NCBI GenBank assembly: GCA_910588495.1 | Contig: CAJUPU010000039.1 | Span: 1-27,566 of the forward strand | Reading direction: 5' to 3' | Length of the DNA stretch: 27,566 nt | Origin: an uncultured Oscillospiraceae bacterium | GTDB lineage: Bacteria; Bacillota; Clostridia; Oscillospirales; Oscillospiraceae | Shown: positions 14,329 through 22,208 of the stretch, piece by piece | How the letters are laid out: every line of letters starts with the position of its first letter | How positions within the stretch are numbered: the first letter of the stretch is position 1 | Made by a program: the position numbers and the translations under genes | Notes under the pieces: model-generated | Seen by the model: only the letters and a program-made list of their open reading frames with translations | What the model was told of the DNA's origin: nothing | The model's database searches: none

Positions 14329-15270
14329 CTAAATATATTTCTTGGCGGGTCCGGCGGTAAAGTGGACGATCCGGTGGTCCAGCTTTTCTTCCAGGTACAG
14401 CGGGCAATGGGGCACATCCTCGGGAATATAGGCCACAAAGCTCTTTGTGATGTCGAAGGGCTGATCCTCCAACGTCAGGTAGACGTGGCCCTGCAGGTCA
14501 TAGGGGTCGTCCCAGTTGGTCCCGAAATAGGTGATCAGTTCCGGGAAGGGGTGGATATGCCGTTTGGGACCGGGGATCTTCACGTCGGGGGGAAGGGGCT
14601 TGCGGGGGGCGGTGCCCATCCAGGAGGCCTCGATGTAAAATTCGGCGCCGGGAACCATCTCTTCGTCCATCAGGGTGATGTGGTCATGCCGGCCGGGCTC
14701 GTCCCGCGGGCCGCCCCCTTTCCGGTAGTCGGGAAGTTCAAAGCCCTGACCATAACTGTAGGCGAAGAGCTTGGCCAGGTCGCGGCCTGAGCCGGATCCA
14801 GGGATCTCGCATGGGGTGGCGTCAAATCTCTTCCCGTGCCCCAAAACATACTGCCAGATGGGGCGGTCTACCCGCCTCACGGTGACGGAGTGGCACATGC
14901 CCGCGGGGATGTACACCGCGAAGTGGCGGTCCAGCACGAAACGATGGTTCTCAAGCAGAATCTCCACTTCGCCGCACAGGTCATACAGGTTATCTGGATT
15001 TGTTCCGACAAACGAGATCACCTTGTCATAGCTGCTCACATGGGGGGCGGCCAGGGCGAGGTCGGCATCTCTCTGCGGGATCGCCTGCCCAGGCATATGC
15101 CACATATATTCGTTGAGGAAAAAACCGGGCGCGATCTTTTCATCGAGAAACATGATATCCTTGCGGATACCGTCCAGCTGAAGCGGGATCTCGTGGGCAA
15201 AGCCGGGGATGTCCAGCCGGGGATCCTTTTCGGTAATTACCTTGCAATACTTTAATGCGCTGAAATCCAT
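14329..15270 (-). CDS. Two-domain cupin-like protein of unknown function
   Basis: This 313-residue cytoplasmic protein consists of two related halves. Each has a F.GTN.D..YDL.G block (87-100 and 249-261) followed by an YIP....H block (120-127 and 281-288). The second half carries HIHPFPE (His238, His240, Glu244) plus His288, matching cupin metal ligands; the first half has lost the paired histidines (APHVSSYDK) but keeps YIPAGMCH. So one half is probably catalytic or metal-binding, the other structural. The ATG at 15270 is used, but a TTG at 15276 is better placed behind AAGGAGG and may be the true start. The gene follows the redox subunits on the same strand after 190 nt. The family is not one I can name; substrate binding or isomerisation is a guess. 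Confidence 0.75.
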   Translation of the reverse strand: MDFSALKYCKVITEKDPRLDIPGFAHEIPLQLDGIRKDIMFLDEKIAPGFFLNEYMWHMPGQAIPQRDADLALAAPHVSSYDKVISFVGTNPDNLYDLCGEVEILLENHRFVLDRHFAVYIPAGMCHSVTVRRVDRPIWQYVLGHGKRFDATPCEIPGSGSGRDLAKLFAYSYGQGFELPDYRKGGGPRDEPGRHDHITLMDEEMVPGAEFYIEASWMGTAPRKPLPPDVKIPGPKRHIHPFPELITYFGTNWDDPYDLQGHVYLTLEDQPFDITKSFVAYIPEDVPHCPLYLEEKLDHRIVHFTAGPAKKYI

Positions 15271-15329
15271 GTTCAATAGAATTACCTCCTTAGTGTGATG
15301 ATCTGTACAAGGGCTTGTTTGAAAATTGT

Positions 15330-15360
15330 CCGCCCTCCCCAATGGCTGGCCGCCCTCCCC
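15330..15360. repeat. 11-bp direct repeat before the cupin gene
   Basis: CCGCCCTCCCC occurs at 15330-15340 and 15350-15360, a 20-bp step (two helical turns), in the 5' region of the cupin gene. It could be a regulator site; no further evidence. Confidence 0.35.
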
Positions 15361-15461
15361 CATACTTTGCCGGTCGGCAATAGCTATGCCAAGTATTTCT
15401 GCGTCAAACTGGCTTCGTCTGACGGAAATATCCCCCGCCGCCGGACATTTCGCCAATGCGC

Positions 15462-17081
15462 CTAAGGGCCGCCCTCGGGAGCCGGACGGAGCGCGCCTGT
15501 GGGACATATCTCTACACAACGGCGGCAGCTCTGGCAGACGGCTTCCTGACCGGGATAGGAGGGAACGGCGCGAATCGAGGTGTCAAAACCCCGGGCGGCA
15601 AAGTCAAGCAGATCCTGTTTGGCCTGCTCATGGCAAACGCGGACGCATTGTCCGCACAATATGCACTTGCTCCGGTCGTACAGAACGGCGCCGGGGCGGG
15701 GCTGCGGGCCGTCCCTCTGAGGTGGGTCGCCCAGTCGGCCCAGACGGATCTGCTCGGCGTCAAGCTCGTGGAGCAGGCCGCAGCTTGGATAGGCAGAGCA
15801 GCCGCACGACAGGCATCGTAACGCTTCCGCTTGGGCCGCTTCAGGAGAAAAGCCGTCGGCTGGGCAGTTCGCCCTCGGCCTGTGTTCCACGGTTTGGAGG
15901 CCACCGGAGGACACCGAACGGCGAGAGCGGGGAGCGGCGGGCCGAGGTGGGGAGACGCCCCGCAGAAACGCGTCAATGGCGGCAGAGGCGGCGGCTGCCT
16001 GCCCAATGGCGGCGGCGGCATGGCTCACGCCGCGCCCAGCGGCATCGCCAGCCGCGAACACCCCCTCCAGGGAAACACGGTAAGAGCTGGGTTCCACCGC
16101 GAAACGGCCTGCGGTGGTCCGCGGCAGTTCTGGAAGGATGTCCGGGCCGACCCGGCGGGCGGCGGTATCCCGGGGCGGGAGCAGCCCGTCAGCGATTCCG
16201 GAAGCCGCCGTTCCGGCCCCGATGGCCAGGAGCACAGCGTCATATCCTGACTGGAGGTCAGAGAGTTCCTGGCCGCTCGAAATCCGGTGGCCGGGGACAA
16301 ACTGAACGCCCAGCGCCTCGATCTCAGCGATCTCAAGGTCCAGAACATCCTGGGGAAGGCGGGCAGAGGAGACGGCGGTGCGCAGTGTCCCGCCCATTTG
16401 GGGCAGGGCATCGAACAGGGTGACCAAGTGGCCCATACGCGCCAAAAAGCAGGCCGCGGACAGCCCGCAGGGCCCGCCGCCTACCACCGCCACAGAACGG
16501 CCTGTCGCCGGGCTGACCCGAGGGCGGACGGGCTGAGGCGCGCGCAAATTTGCCTCGGCTGCAAAGACCTGAAGACCGGCGATAGACAACGGGGCCTCCA
16601 CAAGCCGGCGGCGGCAAGCCGCCTCGCAGGGGTGGGTGCATACCCTTCCAGTGGAAGCGGGCAGGGGGAGACGGTCCAAAAGAACGGCGGCGGCCTGCCG
16701 CAAGTCACCATGAGCGACGGCGCGGAGGAAGCCCTGACAGTCCACATGGGCGGGGCAGGCCAGGGCGCAGGGGCCGACGCAGTCTCCATCATGGTCGCTG
16801 AGCAGCAGCTCCAAGGCCATCCGTCTGGCCCGACGGACCCGCAAAGTTTCGCTGTCCACGGTCATGCCTTCGCCAACGGGTGTGGAGCAGGCGCGCAGCA
16901 GCCGCCCGCCGCCCTCTGGCTCCACCAGGCAGAGCCCGCAGGCCCCGAAGGGTTCCAGGCACGTCTGCCCGCACAGGTGGGGGATGTGGATGCCGTTGTC
17001 CAAGGCCACCTGTAAAATGGTATTGCCGGTTTTTCCCAAAACCTCCCGGCCATTGATGGTGAGGCAGAGCGTTTCAGACAT
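15462..17081 (-). CDS. Iron-sulfur flavoprotein subunit, NuoG/GltD-like (Stn-type alpha subunit)
   Basis: This 539-residue protein has, in order, a [2Fe-2S] NuoG-like domain (Cys37, 48, 51, 65), a Cys-rich domain as in GltD and dihydropyrimidine dehydrogenase (Cys101, 105, 109, 115; 148, 152, 156), an FAD domain (VAVVGGGPCGLSAA, 198-210, and VFAAGDAAGR, 341-350), another Cys group (423, 426, 428, 434) and two [4Fe-4S] ferredoxin motifs (473-483, 516-526). In Stn-type transhydrogenases such a subunit exchanges electrons with NADP and ferredoxin. Here only about 52 residues lie between IGAG (287-290) and the second FAD motif, so the NAD(P)-binding Rossmann domain usual in GltD proteins is absent. 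AAGGAGGTG precedes ATG 17081; it overlaps the preceding gene by 8 nt. Third gene of the NuoE-NuoF operon; cytoplasmic. Confidence 0.85.
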   Translation of the reverse strand: MSETLCLTINGREVLGKTGNTILQVALDNGIHIPHLCGQTCLEPFGACGLCLVEPEGGGRLLRACSTPVGEGMTVDSETLRVRRARRMALELLLSDHDGDCVGPCALACPAHVDCQGFLRAVAHGDLRQAAAVLLDRLPLPASTGRVCTHPCEAACRRRLVEAPLSIAGLQVFAAEANLRAPQPVRPRVSPATGRSVAVVGGGPCGLSAACFLARMGHLVTLFDALPQMGGTLRTAVSSARLPQDVLDLEIAEIEALGVQFVPGHRISSGQELSDLQSGYDAVLLAIGAGTAASGIADGLLPPRDTAARRVGPDILPELPRTTAGRFAVEPSSYRVSLEGVFAAGDAAGRGVSHAAAAIGQAAAASAAIDAFLRGVSPPRPAAPRSRRSVSSGGLQTVEHRPRANCPADGFSPEAAQAEALRCLSCGCSAYPSCGLLHELDAEQIRLGRLGDPPQRDGPQPRPGAVLYDRSKCILCGQCVRVCHEQAKQDLLDFAARGFDTSIRAVPSYPGQEAVCQSCRRCVEICPTGALRPAPEGGP

Positions 17082-18846
17082 CGGGCGCACCTCCTTGCAG
17101 GACCACGATGGCGTCGAAGGGGCAGTAAGAAATACAGGCGTCACATTTGATGCAGGCAGTCTGGTCGATGACAAAGGTTTTGCCTGGGACGCGGCGGATG
17201 CAGTTGACCGGACAGCTTTTGAGGCACAGCCGGCAATTCCGGCACAGCTTGGGAATGATGTAATAGGTGCGCAGGGCGGGGCAGCGGCCGGCGGGGCAGG
17301 ACTTGTCCCGGATGTGGGCCTCGATCTCATCCCTGAAGTAGCGCAGTGCAGTGAGCACCGGATTAAGGGCGGTCCTGCCCAGGCCGCAAAGCGCACCGTC
17401 CTGTACGGCCAGGGACAGCTCCTCCAGCAGGGCGGCGTCACCCGCCCTGCCCTCTCCGCCGACGATGCGGGTGAGGATCTCCTCGGCCCGACGGGTGCCG
17501 ATACGGCAAGGTGCGCATTTCCCGCAGCTTTCCGCGGCAATGAAGCGGAGAAAAAAGCGGGCCATCTCTGCCATGCAGGTGGAGGCATCCATGACCACGA
17601 GGCCGCCGGAGCCCATCATGGCCCCTGTGGAGGCCAGGGCCTGGTAGTCCACTGGAGTGTCCAGCATGGATTCGGGCAGACAGCCGCCGGAGGGGCCGCC
17701 CAGCTGAACAGCCTTGAGGGGGGCGCCGCCGCGCGTCCCGCCCCCCAGCCCAAAGACGATCTCCCGCAAGGGAGTGCCCATGGGCACTTCCACTAAGCCG
17801 CCCCGGCGGACCTGGCCCGCCAAAGCGAATACTTTGGTGCCCGTGCTGGTCCGTGTTCCGATGGCGGCGAAGGCGGCCCCGCCGTTTTGGAATATCCAGG
17901 GGAGATTTGCTAGGGTCTCCACGTTGTTGATGCAGGTGGGCTGTCCCTTATACCCCCGCTGGACCGGATATGGAGGGCGCGGGGCGGGCATCCCCCGGCG
18001 GCCCTCCAGGGAGGTGATGAGGGCGGTTTCCTCCCCGCAGACAAAGGCCCCCGCCCCGGTGTGGACGTGGATGCGGCAGGAAAAGCTGGAACCCATGGCG
18101 CGGTCACCAAAAAATCCGCGCTCCTGGGCCTGTTCGACGGCGCGGCGCAGCCGCAATACCGCCAGGGGATACTCCGCCCGGACATAGACGATGAGTTCGG
18201 CCGCCCCGATGGCGTAGGCTCCGATGAGCATCCCCTCCAGGACACTGTGCGGGTCGCTCTCCAGCAGGGCACGGTCCATGAAAGCGCCGGGGTCTCCCTC
18301 ATCTCCATTGCAGATGAAATACTTGACCGTCCCCGGCGCGGCGCGGGCGGCGGACCATTTGGACCAGGTGGGAAAGCCCGCTCCGCCCCGCCCCGCAAGC
18401 CCAGATGTCCGCACCTCGGCCACGACCTCTTCCGGCGTCAGCCCAGTGAGGGCGCGGCGGGCCGCCGCATAGCCGCCCCGAGCGATATGATCGCCGATGT
18501 CGGTGGGGTCTGTCAGGCCGCAATTGCGCAGGGCAATGCGGGTCTGGCGGGCCAGAACGCCGGCGTCCTCCTGGGAAATGGCCAGATGATCTACGTCCTC
18601 CCACCGGCCGCTGGAAACGGCGGCGGCAATGGCGGCGGCGTGTTCTGCTTTGACGCGGACCAGGCGGCGGACCAGCCCGCCGCCGTCATACAGGTCCACG
18701 ATGGGCTCCAGATAGCACATGCCCAGGCAGCCCGCGGCCCGCAGCCTGAAGCTGTTTTTGGGCTGGAGGTCCTGAAGGGCGGCAAAGACCCTCCCGGCGC
18801 CGGCGGCCAAGCCGCAGCTGCCCTGGCCCACGACTACGCTTTTCAT
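17074..18846 (-). CDS. NADH-binding NuoF-like subunit (HydB/StnB type)
   Basis: This 590-residue subunit oxidises or reduces NAD(H) through FMN. An N-terminal thioredoxin-like domain has Cys11, Cys40 and Cys44 (AAGCLGMCYLEP). The core shows the NADH/FMN motifs GRGGAGFPTWSKW (152-164), ICNGDEGDPGAFMDR (178-192) and GAGAFVCGEETALI (264-277), then the [4Fe-4S] site SCGKCAPC (440-447) with Cys487. The C-terminus adds a 2x[4Fe-4S] ferredoxin domain (Cys535-545 and 565-575). This extended form is typical of electron-bifurcating hydrogenases and Stn transhydrogenases rather than complex I. ATG 18846 overlaps the NuoE stop (ATGA), giving translational coupling. No hydrogenase catalytic subunit is nearby. 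Confidence 0.93.
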   Translation of the reverse strand: MKSVVVGQGSCGLAAGAGRVFAALQDLQPKNSFRLRAAGCLGMCYLEPIVDLYDGGGLVRRLVRVKAEHAAAIAAAVSSGRWEDVDHLAISQEDAGVLARQTRIALRNCGLTDPTDIGDHIARGGYAAARRALTGLTPEEVVAEVRTSGLAGRGGAGFPTWSKWSAARAAPGTVKYFICNGDEGDPGAFMDRALLESDPHSVLEGMLIGAYAIGAAELIVYVRAEYPLAVLRLRRAVEQAQERGFFGDRAMGSSFSCRIHVHTGAGAFVCGEETALITSLEGRRGMPAPRPPYPVQRGYKGQPTCINNVETLANLPWIFQNGGAAFAAIGTRTSTGTKVFALAGQVRRGGLVEVPMGTPLREIVFGLGGGTRGGAPLKAVQLGGPSGGCLPESMLDTPVDYQALASTGAMMGSGGLVVMDASTCMAEMARFFLRFIAAESCGKCAPCRIGTRRAEEILTRIVGGEGRAGDAALLEELSLAVQDGALCGLGRTALNPVLTALRYFRDEIEAHIRDKSCPAGRCPALRTYYIIPKLCRNCRLCLKSCPVNCIRRVPGKTFVIDQTACIKCDACISYCPFDAIVVLQGGAPDV

Positions 18847-19331
18847 GCGCTCTCTTCCTTTGCCCTCAGCTCCCTCAGGACGCTCAGAGCGTAGTTCGGG
18901 GTGAGGTGGCCGTATGTCCGGCCGTTTACCATCATGGCCGGGGCCAGACAACAGCAGCCGATGCAGGCGACGCCCTCCAAGGTAAACAGCCCGTCTTTCG
19001 TAGTGCCGCCCTGAGGTATGTCCAGATAGTTTCGGATGGCTGCCTCGATGGGGTCGGCGCCGCCGACATAGCAGGCGGTGCCCTTGCACAGCAGGATGAG
19101 GTATTTTCCCACTGGGGTCATGCGAAACTGGGAGTAGAAGGTGGATACGCCAAACACCGCCGCAGCCGGGCAGCCGGTGGCGCTGGCGATCCGATACAGA
19201 GCTTCCTCAGGCAGATATCCATAGATTTCCTGGGTTTGCTGAAGGATCGCGATCAAATTGCTGGAATCACTGTCATATTCCCGGAGCAATCCATCCAGAG
19301 CGGCGAGGTCCGGGACGCGGCGTTCGCGCAT
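18843..19331 (-). CDS. NuoE-like [2Fe-2S] subunit (HydC/StnC type)
   Basis: This 162-residue protein has the NuoE layout: an N-terminal helical part with ILQQTQEIYGYLPEEALYRI, and a thioredoxin-like domain whose [2Fe-2S] ligands are Cys82 and Cys87 (LCKGTACYVGG) and Cys123 and Cys127 (GVACIGCCCLAP). It passes electrons to or from the NuoF-like partner. The start at 19331 lies behind GGAAGG at about 10 nt. It is the first gene of the minus-strand operon, under a strong promoter, and its stop overlaps the next start. Length is normal for the family. Cytoplasmic. Confidence 0.93.
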   Translation of the reverse strand: MRERRVPDLAALDGLLREYDSDSSNLIAILQQTQEIYGYLPEEALYRIASATGCPAAAVFGVSTFYSQFRMTPVGKYLILLCKGTACYVGGADPIEAAIRNYLDIPQGGTTKDGLFTLEGVACIGCCCLAPAMMVNGRTYGHLTPNYALSVLRELRAKEESA

Positions 19332-19376
19332 TGCAATCACACCTTCCAAAATAGTCGGCCTGCTTCCGCAATCAAA

Positions 19377-19416
19377 ATTATAGTAAAACGGCCTTGAAGG
19401 TTCAATTCCAAATTGA
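19377..19416 (-). promoter_or_regulatory. Promoter of the NuoE operon with overlapping dyads
   Basis: On the minus strand TTGAAC (19405-19400) and TATAAT (19382-19377) have the ideal 17-nt spacing. Two dyads cover the -35 box: TTGAA-GG-TTCAA (19394-19405) and TCAATT-CCA-AATTGA (19402-19416). The second is the size of a LysR-type box and could be bound by one of the two LysR regulators of this island. That is inference. Confidence 0.7.
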
Positions 19417-19599
19417 CGCGAGCGTTTCCGTTTTGGATATACAAGCGCTGGAACGCCCCAGAGGGGTGGCTCCATCCAATTGAAAATACCCGGGCCGGGC
19501 TGTTCGCAGTGTGTTTTAGGGGCGGCGGCGTGAACGGAGCGATCCGGCATTGGGCGGGACGGCATTTTCCCGTTTGGAAAAAGTGCACTAAAAATAGAA

Positions 19600-19628
19600 T
19601 TGAGGTTTTCCAGTCATTTTGCTATATT
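19600..19628 (+). promoter_or_regulatory. Promoter of the transporter and reductase operon
   Basis: TTGAGG (19600-19605) and TATATT (19623-19628) are 17 nt apart, about 80 nt before the transporter start. It faces away from the NuoE promoter, so both arms could be controlled from the same 370-nt region, which otherwise holds no gene. Confidence 0.6.
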
Positions 19629-19707
19629 GCTAAATGACCACGAGGAGAGTCGAAGGATCGTCGTTGTTTGGGCCCACCTTCTGGAAAAAGAGAAAGGATG
19701 AGTAAGT

Positions 19708-21141
19708 ATGTCTACCGAGCAGAAGAACTCCGGGAAATCGGTGCTCTTCAACAAAACGCAGCTGGTTGGATCGATCCTGGCCGTCGCGGCCCTATTCGTC
19801 ATGTACCTTATCCCCGCGTCCGAGTCTCTGACCCGGGCTGGGATCAACACGATCGGTGTACTGGTGGCCACCATCTGTCTGCTGATCTGCCGGACCTTTC
19901 CCGTGGCCACCATCGGCATCCTGCTGGTGCCCATGCTCTACTTCACCGGCGTGTGCACCAACGTCGGCGAGTCCCTGGCCGGCTTTGCCAACCCCACCAC
20001 CTTCTTTATCTTCGCGTCCTTTGGCATCACCGCCGCCATCACCACCACGCCCGTGGCGAAACGGATGATGCGCTGGGTCATCAGGACCTTTGGCAAGACC
20101 ACCACCGGCGTGCTGTTGGCCATCATGCTGGTGTGCGGCATCGTGTCCTCCATCATGAGCAACCTTCCGGTCGTGGCGGCGTTCCTGCCCCTGGCCGACC
20201 AATTTGTCAAGCTGTTTCCCGAGGGGAAGGAGCGCACACGCACCGCCTGCGCGTTTATTTTGGGCGTGCCCATCGCGGGGATGGCCGGCGGCGTGATCAC
20301 CCCAGCCGGCGCGGCCATCAACGTGATGGTGATGGAGCGGCTTCAGTCTGCGGCCAACATCAATATCACCTTCCTGGCCTGGATGGTGATCGGCGCGCCG
20401 CTGGGTATTCTGACCATCCTGTTCGCCTGGTTCTTCCTCTCCAAGGCATATAGACCGGCGCAGCTGTCCGCCGGGGAGATCGAAGGCTACCTGAACAGCC
20501 TTGAGATAGACGCGAAGTGGTCCATCCCCGAGATCAAGACCTGCCTCATCTGTGGAGGCATGTTTACACTGTGGATCCTCTCCACGTGGTTCCCATACCT
20601 GAACACCACCATTGTGGCCATGACCGGCCTGTTCCTGTTCGTATGCCCGGGCCTGGGCGTCATGACCATCCCGGACTTTTTCAAAAACGTCAACTGGAGC
20701 ATGTTCATCGTGTTCGGCGCGCTGACCACCCTGTCCGGCAGGCTGGCGGCCAATGGCGTGGTGGCCTTCCTGGCGGAGACCGTGGCGAGCCTCAACGTGG
20801 GCCAAATCAACCCCTATGTCCTGGCCCTGGCCATCACACTGGTGGCTTGGCTGCTCCTGCTGCTCATGCCCATCGGAAACTCCCTCACCAATCAGCTGTC
20901 TGTGCCGCTGATCGCCATCTGCCTGGGCTTTGGGCTCAACCCGGTGGTGGCGGTGGTGCCGCTGCTGTACTGCGGGCTGTGTGCTTTCATGATCCCCATC
21001 GACACGCTCCCCCTGATGGCCTACAATTATGGCTATTACTCGGTGGGCACCCAGATAAAAGCCACTGTGCCCATCTGTCTGTTCATCTCGGTCATCACGG
21101 CGATCTGGGTCCCCTTGAGCTGCACCTTCGGCCTGTGGTAA
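19708..21141 (+). CDS. SLC13/DASS-family anion transporter
   Basis: This 477-residue membrane protein has about eleven or more hydrophobic segments in two inverted halves, with re-entrant loops marked by MSNLPVVAAFLPLA (150-163) and PIGNSLTNQLSVPL (388-401). Family members are sodium- or exchange-driven carriers of di- and tricarboxylates, sulfate or organic sulfonates. The canonical SNT motif of each half is altered (SNL and SLTN), so the ligand or ion dependence may differ. GAAAGGATG precedes the start. It is the first gene of the plus-strand arm and probably brings in the substrate of the reductases that follow. The substrate is inferred to be an organic anion, but its identity is unknown. 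Confidence 0.88.
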   Translation: MSTEQKNSGKSVLFNKTQLVGSILAVAALFVMYLIPASESLTRAGINTIGVLVATICLLICRTFPVATIGILLVPMLYFTGVCTNVGESLAGFANPTTFFIFASFGITAAITTTPVAKRMMRWVIRTFGKTTTGVLLAIMLVCGIVSSIMSNLPVVAAFLPLADQFVKLFPEGKERTRTACAFILGVPIAGMAGGVITPAGAAINVMVMERLQSAANINITFLAWMVIGAPLGILTILFAWFFLSKAYRPAQLSAGEIEGYLNSLEIDAKWSIPEIKTCLICGGMFTLWILSTWFPYLNTTIVAMTGLFLFVCPGLGVMTIPDFFKNVNWSMFIVFGALTTLSGRLAANGVVAFLAETVASLNVGQINPYVLALAITLVAWLLLLLMPIGNSLTNQLSVPLIAICLGFGLNPVVAVVPLLYCGLCAFMIPIDTLPLMAYNYGYYSVGTQIKATVPICLFISVITAIWVPLSCTFGLW

Positions 21142-21252
21142 AAATAGGCGTATCATTTGGCCGGAGAGCTTCCGGGCAGACTGGGGCGGCGGTCCTCCGC
21201 CCTCCAGCTTGCCGCCTGTTCAATAATCGTATCGGAAAAAGAGGTAACTGTC

Positions 21253-22194
21253 ATGAGAGTTTCCAATGTCACCCAGCAAATCAAAAACTTCGCCTTGACC
21301 GAGGCCCGAATGGCGAAGGTCGGCATTGCCGGCATCGACCGGTTCAACGAATCTCCCGAGGGGATGCACCCCACGGATCTTCTGCCCGGCTGCAAGTCTG
21401 TGATCGCTTTCTGCGTGTGCCTGCCGGACGGCGCCGTCAGCGCCGCTCACCGTACGTTTGAAGACGGAAACTACGACATTCACGGCGTGTATGGCGCCTA
21501 TGGCTATGTGGGCGCGCCCAATTACAATCTGCTTTGGGCCAATTACAAAATCTCCCGCTTTGTGGAGAAGGTGACGGGCTGCGCCGCCATGCCAAACACC
21601 GCCGGACCCACCCACGGGGCCAAAATGCTGAGTATGCGCCACTGCGCTTACGCGGCCGGACTGGGGGAGTTTGGCTGGAGCTCCCTGGTGCTGACGCCGG
21701 AGTTCGGCCCCCGAAACCGCTTCGGTGCGGTGTTGACCACGGCGGAATTGACCCCTGACCCCATGTACGGCGGCCCCCGTCTGTGCGAGCCGGAAAGGTG
21801 CCACATCTGTGAGAAGATGTGCCCCACTGGGGCGATCCCCCCCTATGTGGAGGGAGAGGGCCGCATTGTGTGCTCCGGGGGCAAAGAGGTGAGCTACAGC
21901 CAGATCAACTGGGCCAAGTGCCGCCTGATGTGTCACGGAACGCACGCCGAGTACAACGAGAGCGGCGGCGACATCATCCCCATCGAGATGGACGACCCGC
22001 TGGATGAGGAGCTGGGCGGAATCAACAAGTACTATGCCGGTCATCCCCGCCAGAATTTCCACCAGCATAACCCCACCTGGAAATGCGGCAACTGCCTGAC
22101 TTACTGCCCGGTGGGAGATTGGAGAGAACGCTTTCGGGAGACCGGGCTGTCTGGCGTGGACATCGACAAGTACATTGATGACAACGACAAGTAA
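21253..22194 (+). CDS. QueG/reductive-dehalogenase-like iron-sulfur protein, paralog 1
   Basis: This 313-residue protein belongs to the superfamily of epoxyqueuosine reductase and reductive dehalogenases, which use two [4Fe-4S] clusters and cobalamin. The N-terminal part has LPGCKSVIAF and the core AYAAGLGEFGWSSLVLTPEF (132-151) with GPR, as in that superfamily. Eight likely cluster ligands are Cys178, 183, 186, 190, 223, 278, 281 and 285; the first motif is C-x4-C-x2-C-x3-CP and the second C-x2-C-x3-CP. No Tat signal or transmembrane segment, so it is cytoplasmic. AGAGGTAA precedes ATG 21253. It is the most divergent of three tandem paralogs, and its cobalamin binding is not proven. Confidence 0.82.
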   Translation: MRVSNVTQQIKNFALTEARMAKVGIAGIDRFNESPEGMHPTDLLPGCKSVIAFCVCLPDGAVSAAHRTFEDGNYDIHGVYGAYGYVGAPNYNLLWANYKISRFVEKVTGCAAMPNTAGPTHGAKMLSMRHCAYAAGLGEFGWSSLVLTPEFGPRNRFGAVLTTAELTPDPMYGGPRLCEPERCHICEKMCPTGAIPPYVEGEGRIVCSGGKEVSYSQINWAKCRLMCHGTHAEYNESGGDIIPIEMDDPLDEELGGINKYYAGHPRQNFHQHNPTWKCGNCLTYCPVGDWRERFRETGLSGVDIDKYIDDNDK

Positions 22195-22208
22195 AGCGAG
22201 GAGCCAAT

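Noticed and set aside
15326..16423. Plus-strand open frame of 365 codons opposite the flavoprotein gene
   Set aside because: The translation is Arg/Gly-rich with low complexity, and the opposite strand carries clear FAD and cluster motifs.
15462..19331. Complex I or FeFe-hydrogenase operon
   Set aside because: No membrane subunits (NuoH-N types) and no hydrogenase H-cluster motifs are present. Only NADH-input subunits and a GltD-like flavoprotein are found, which fits a soluble Stn-like complex better.
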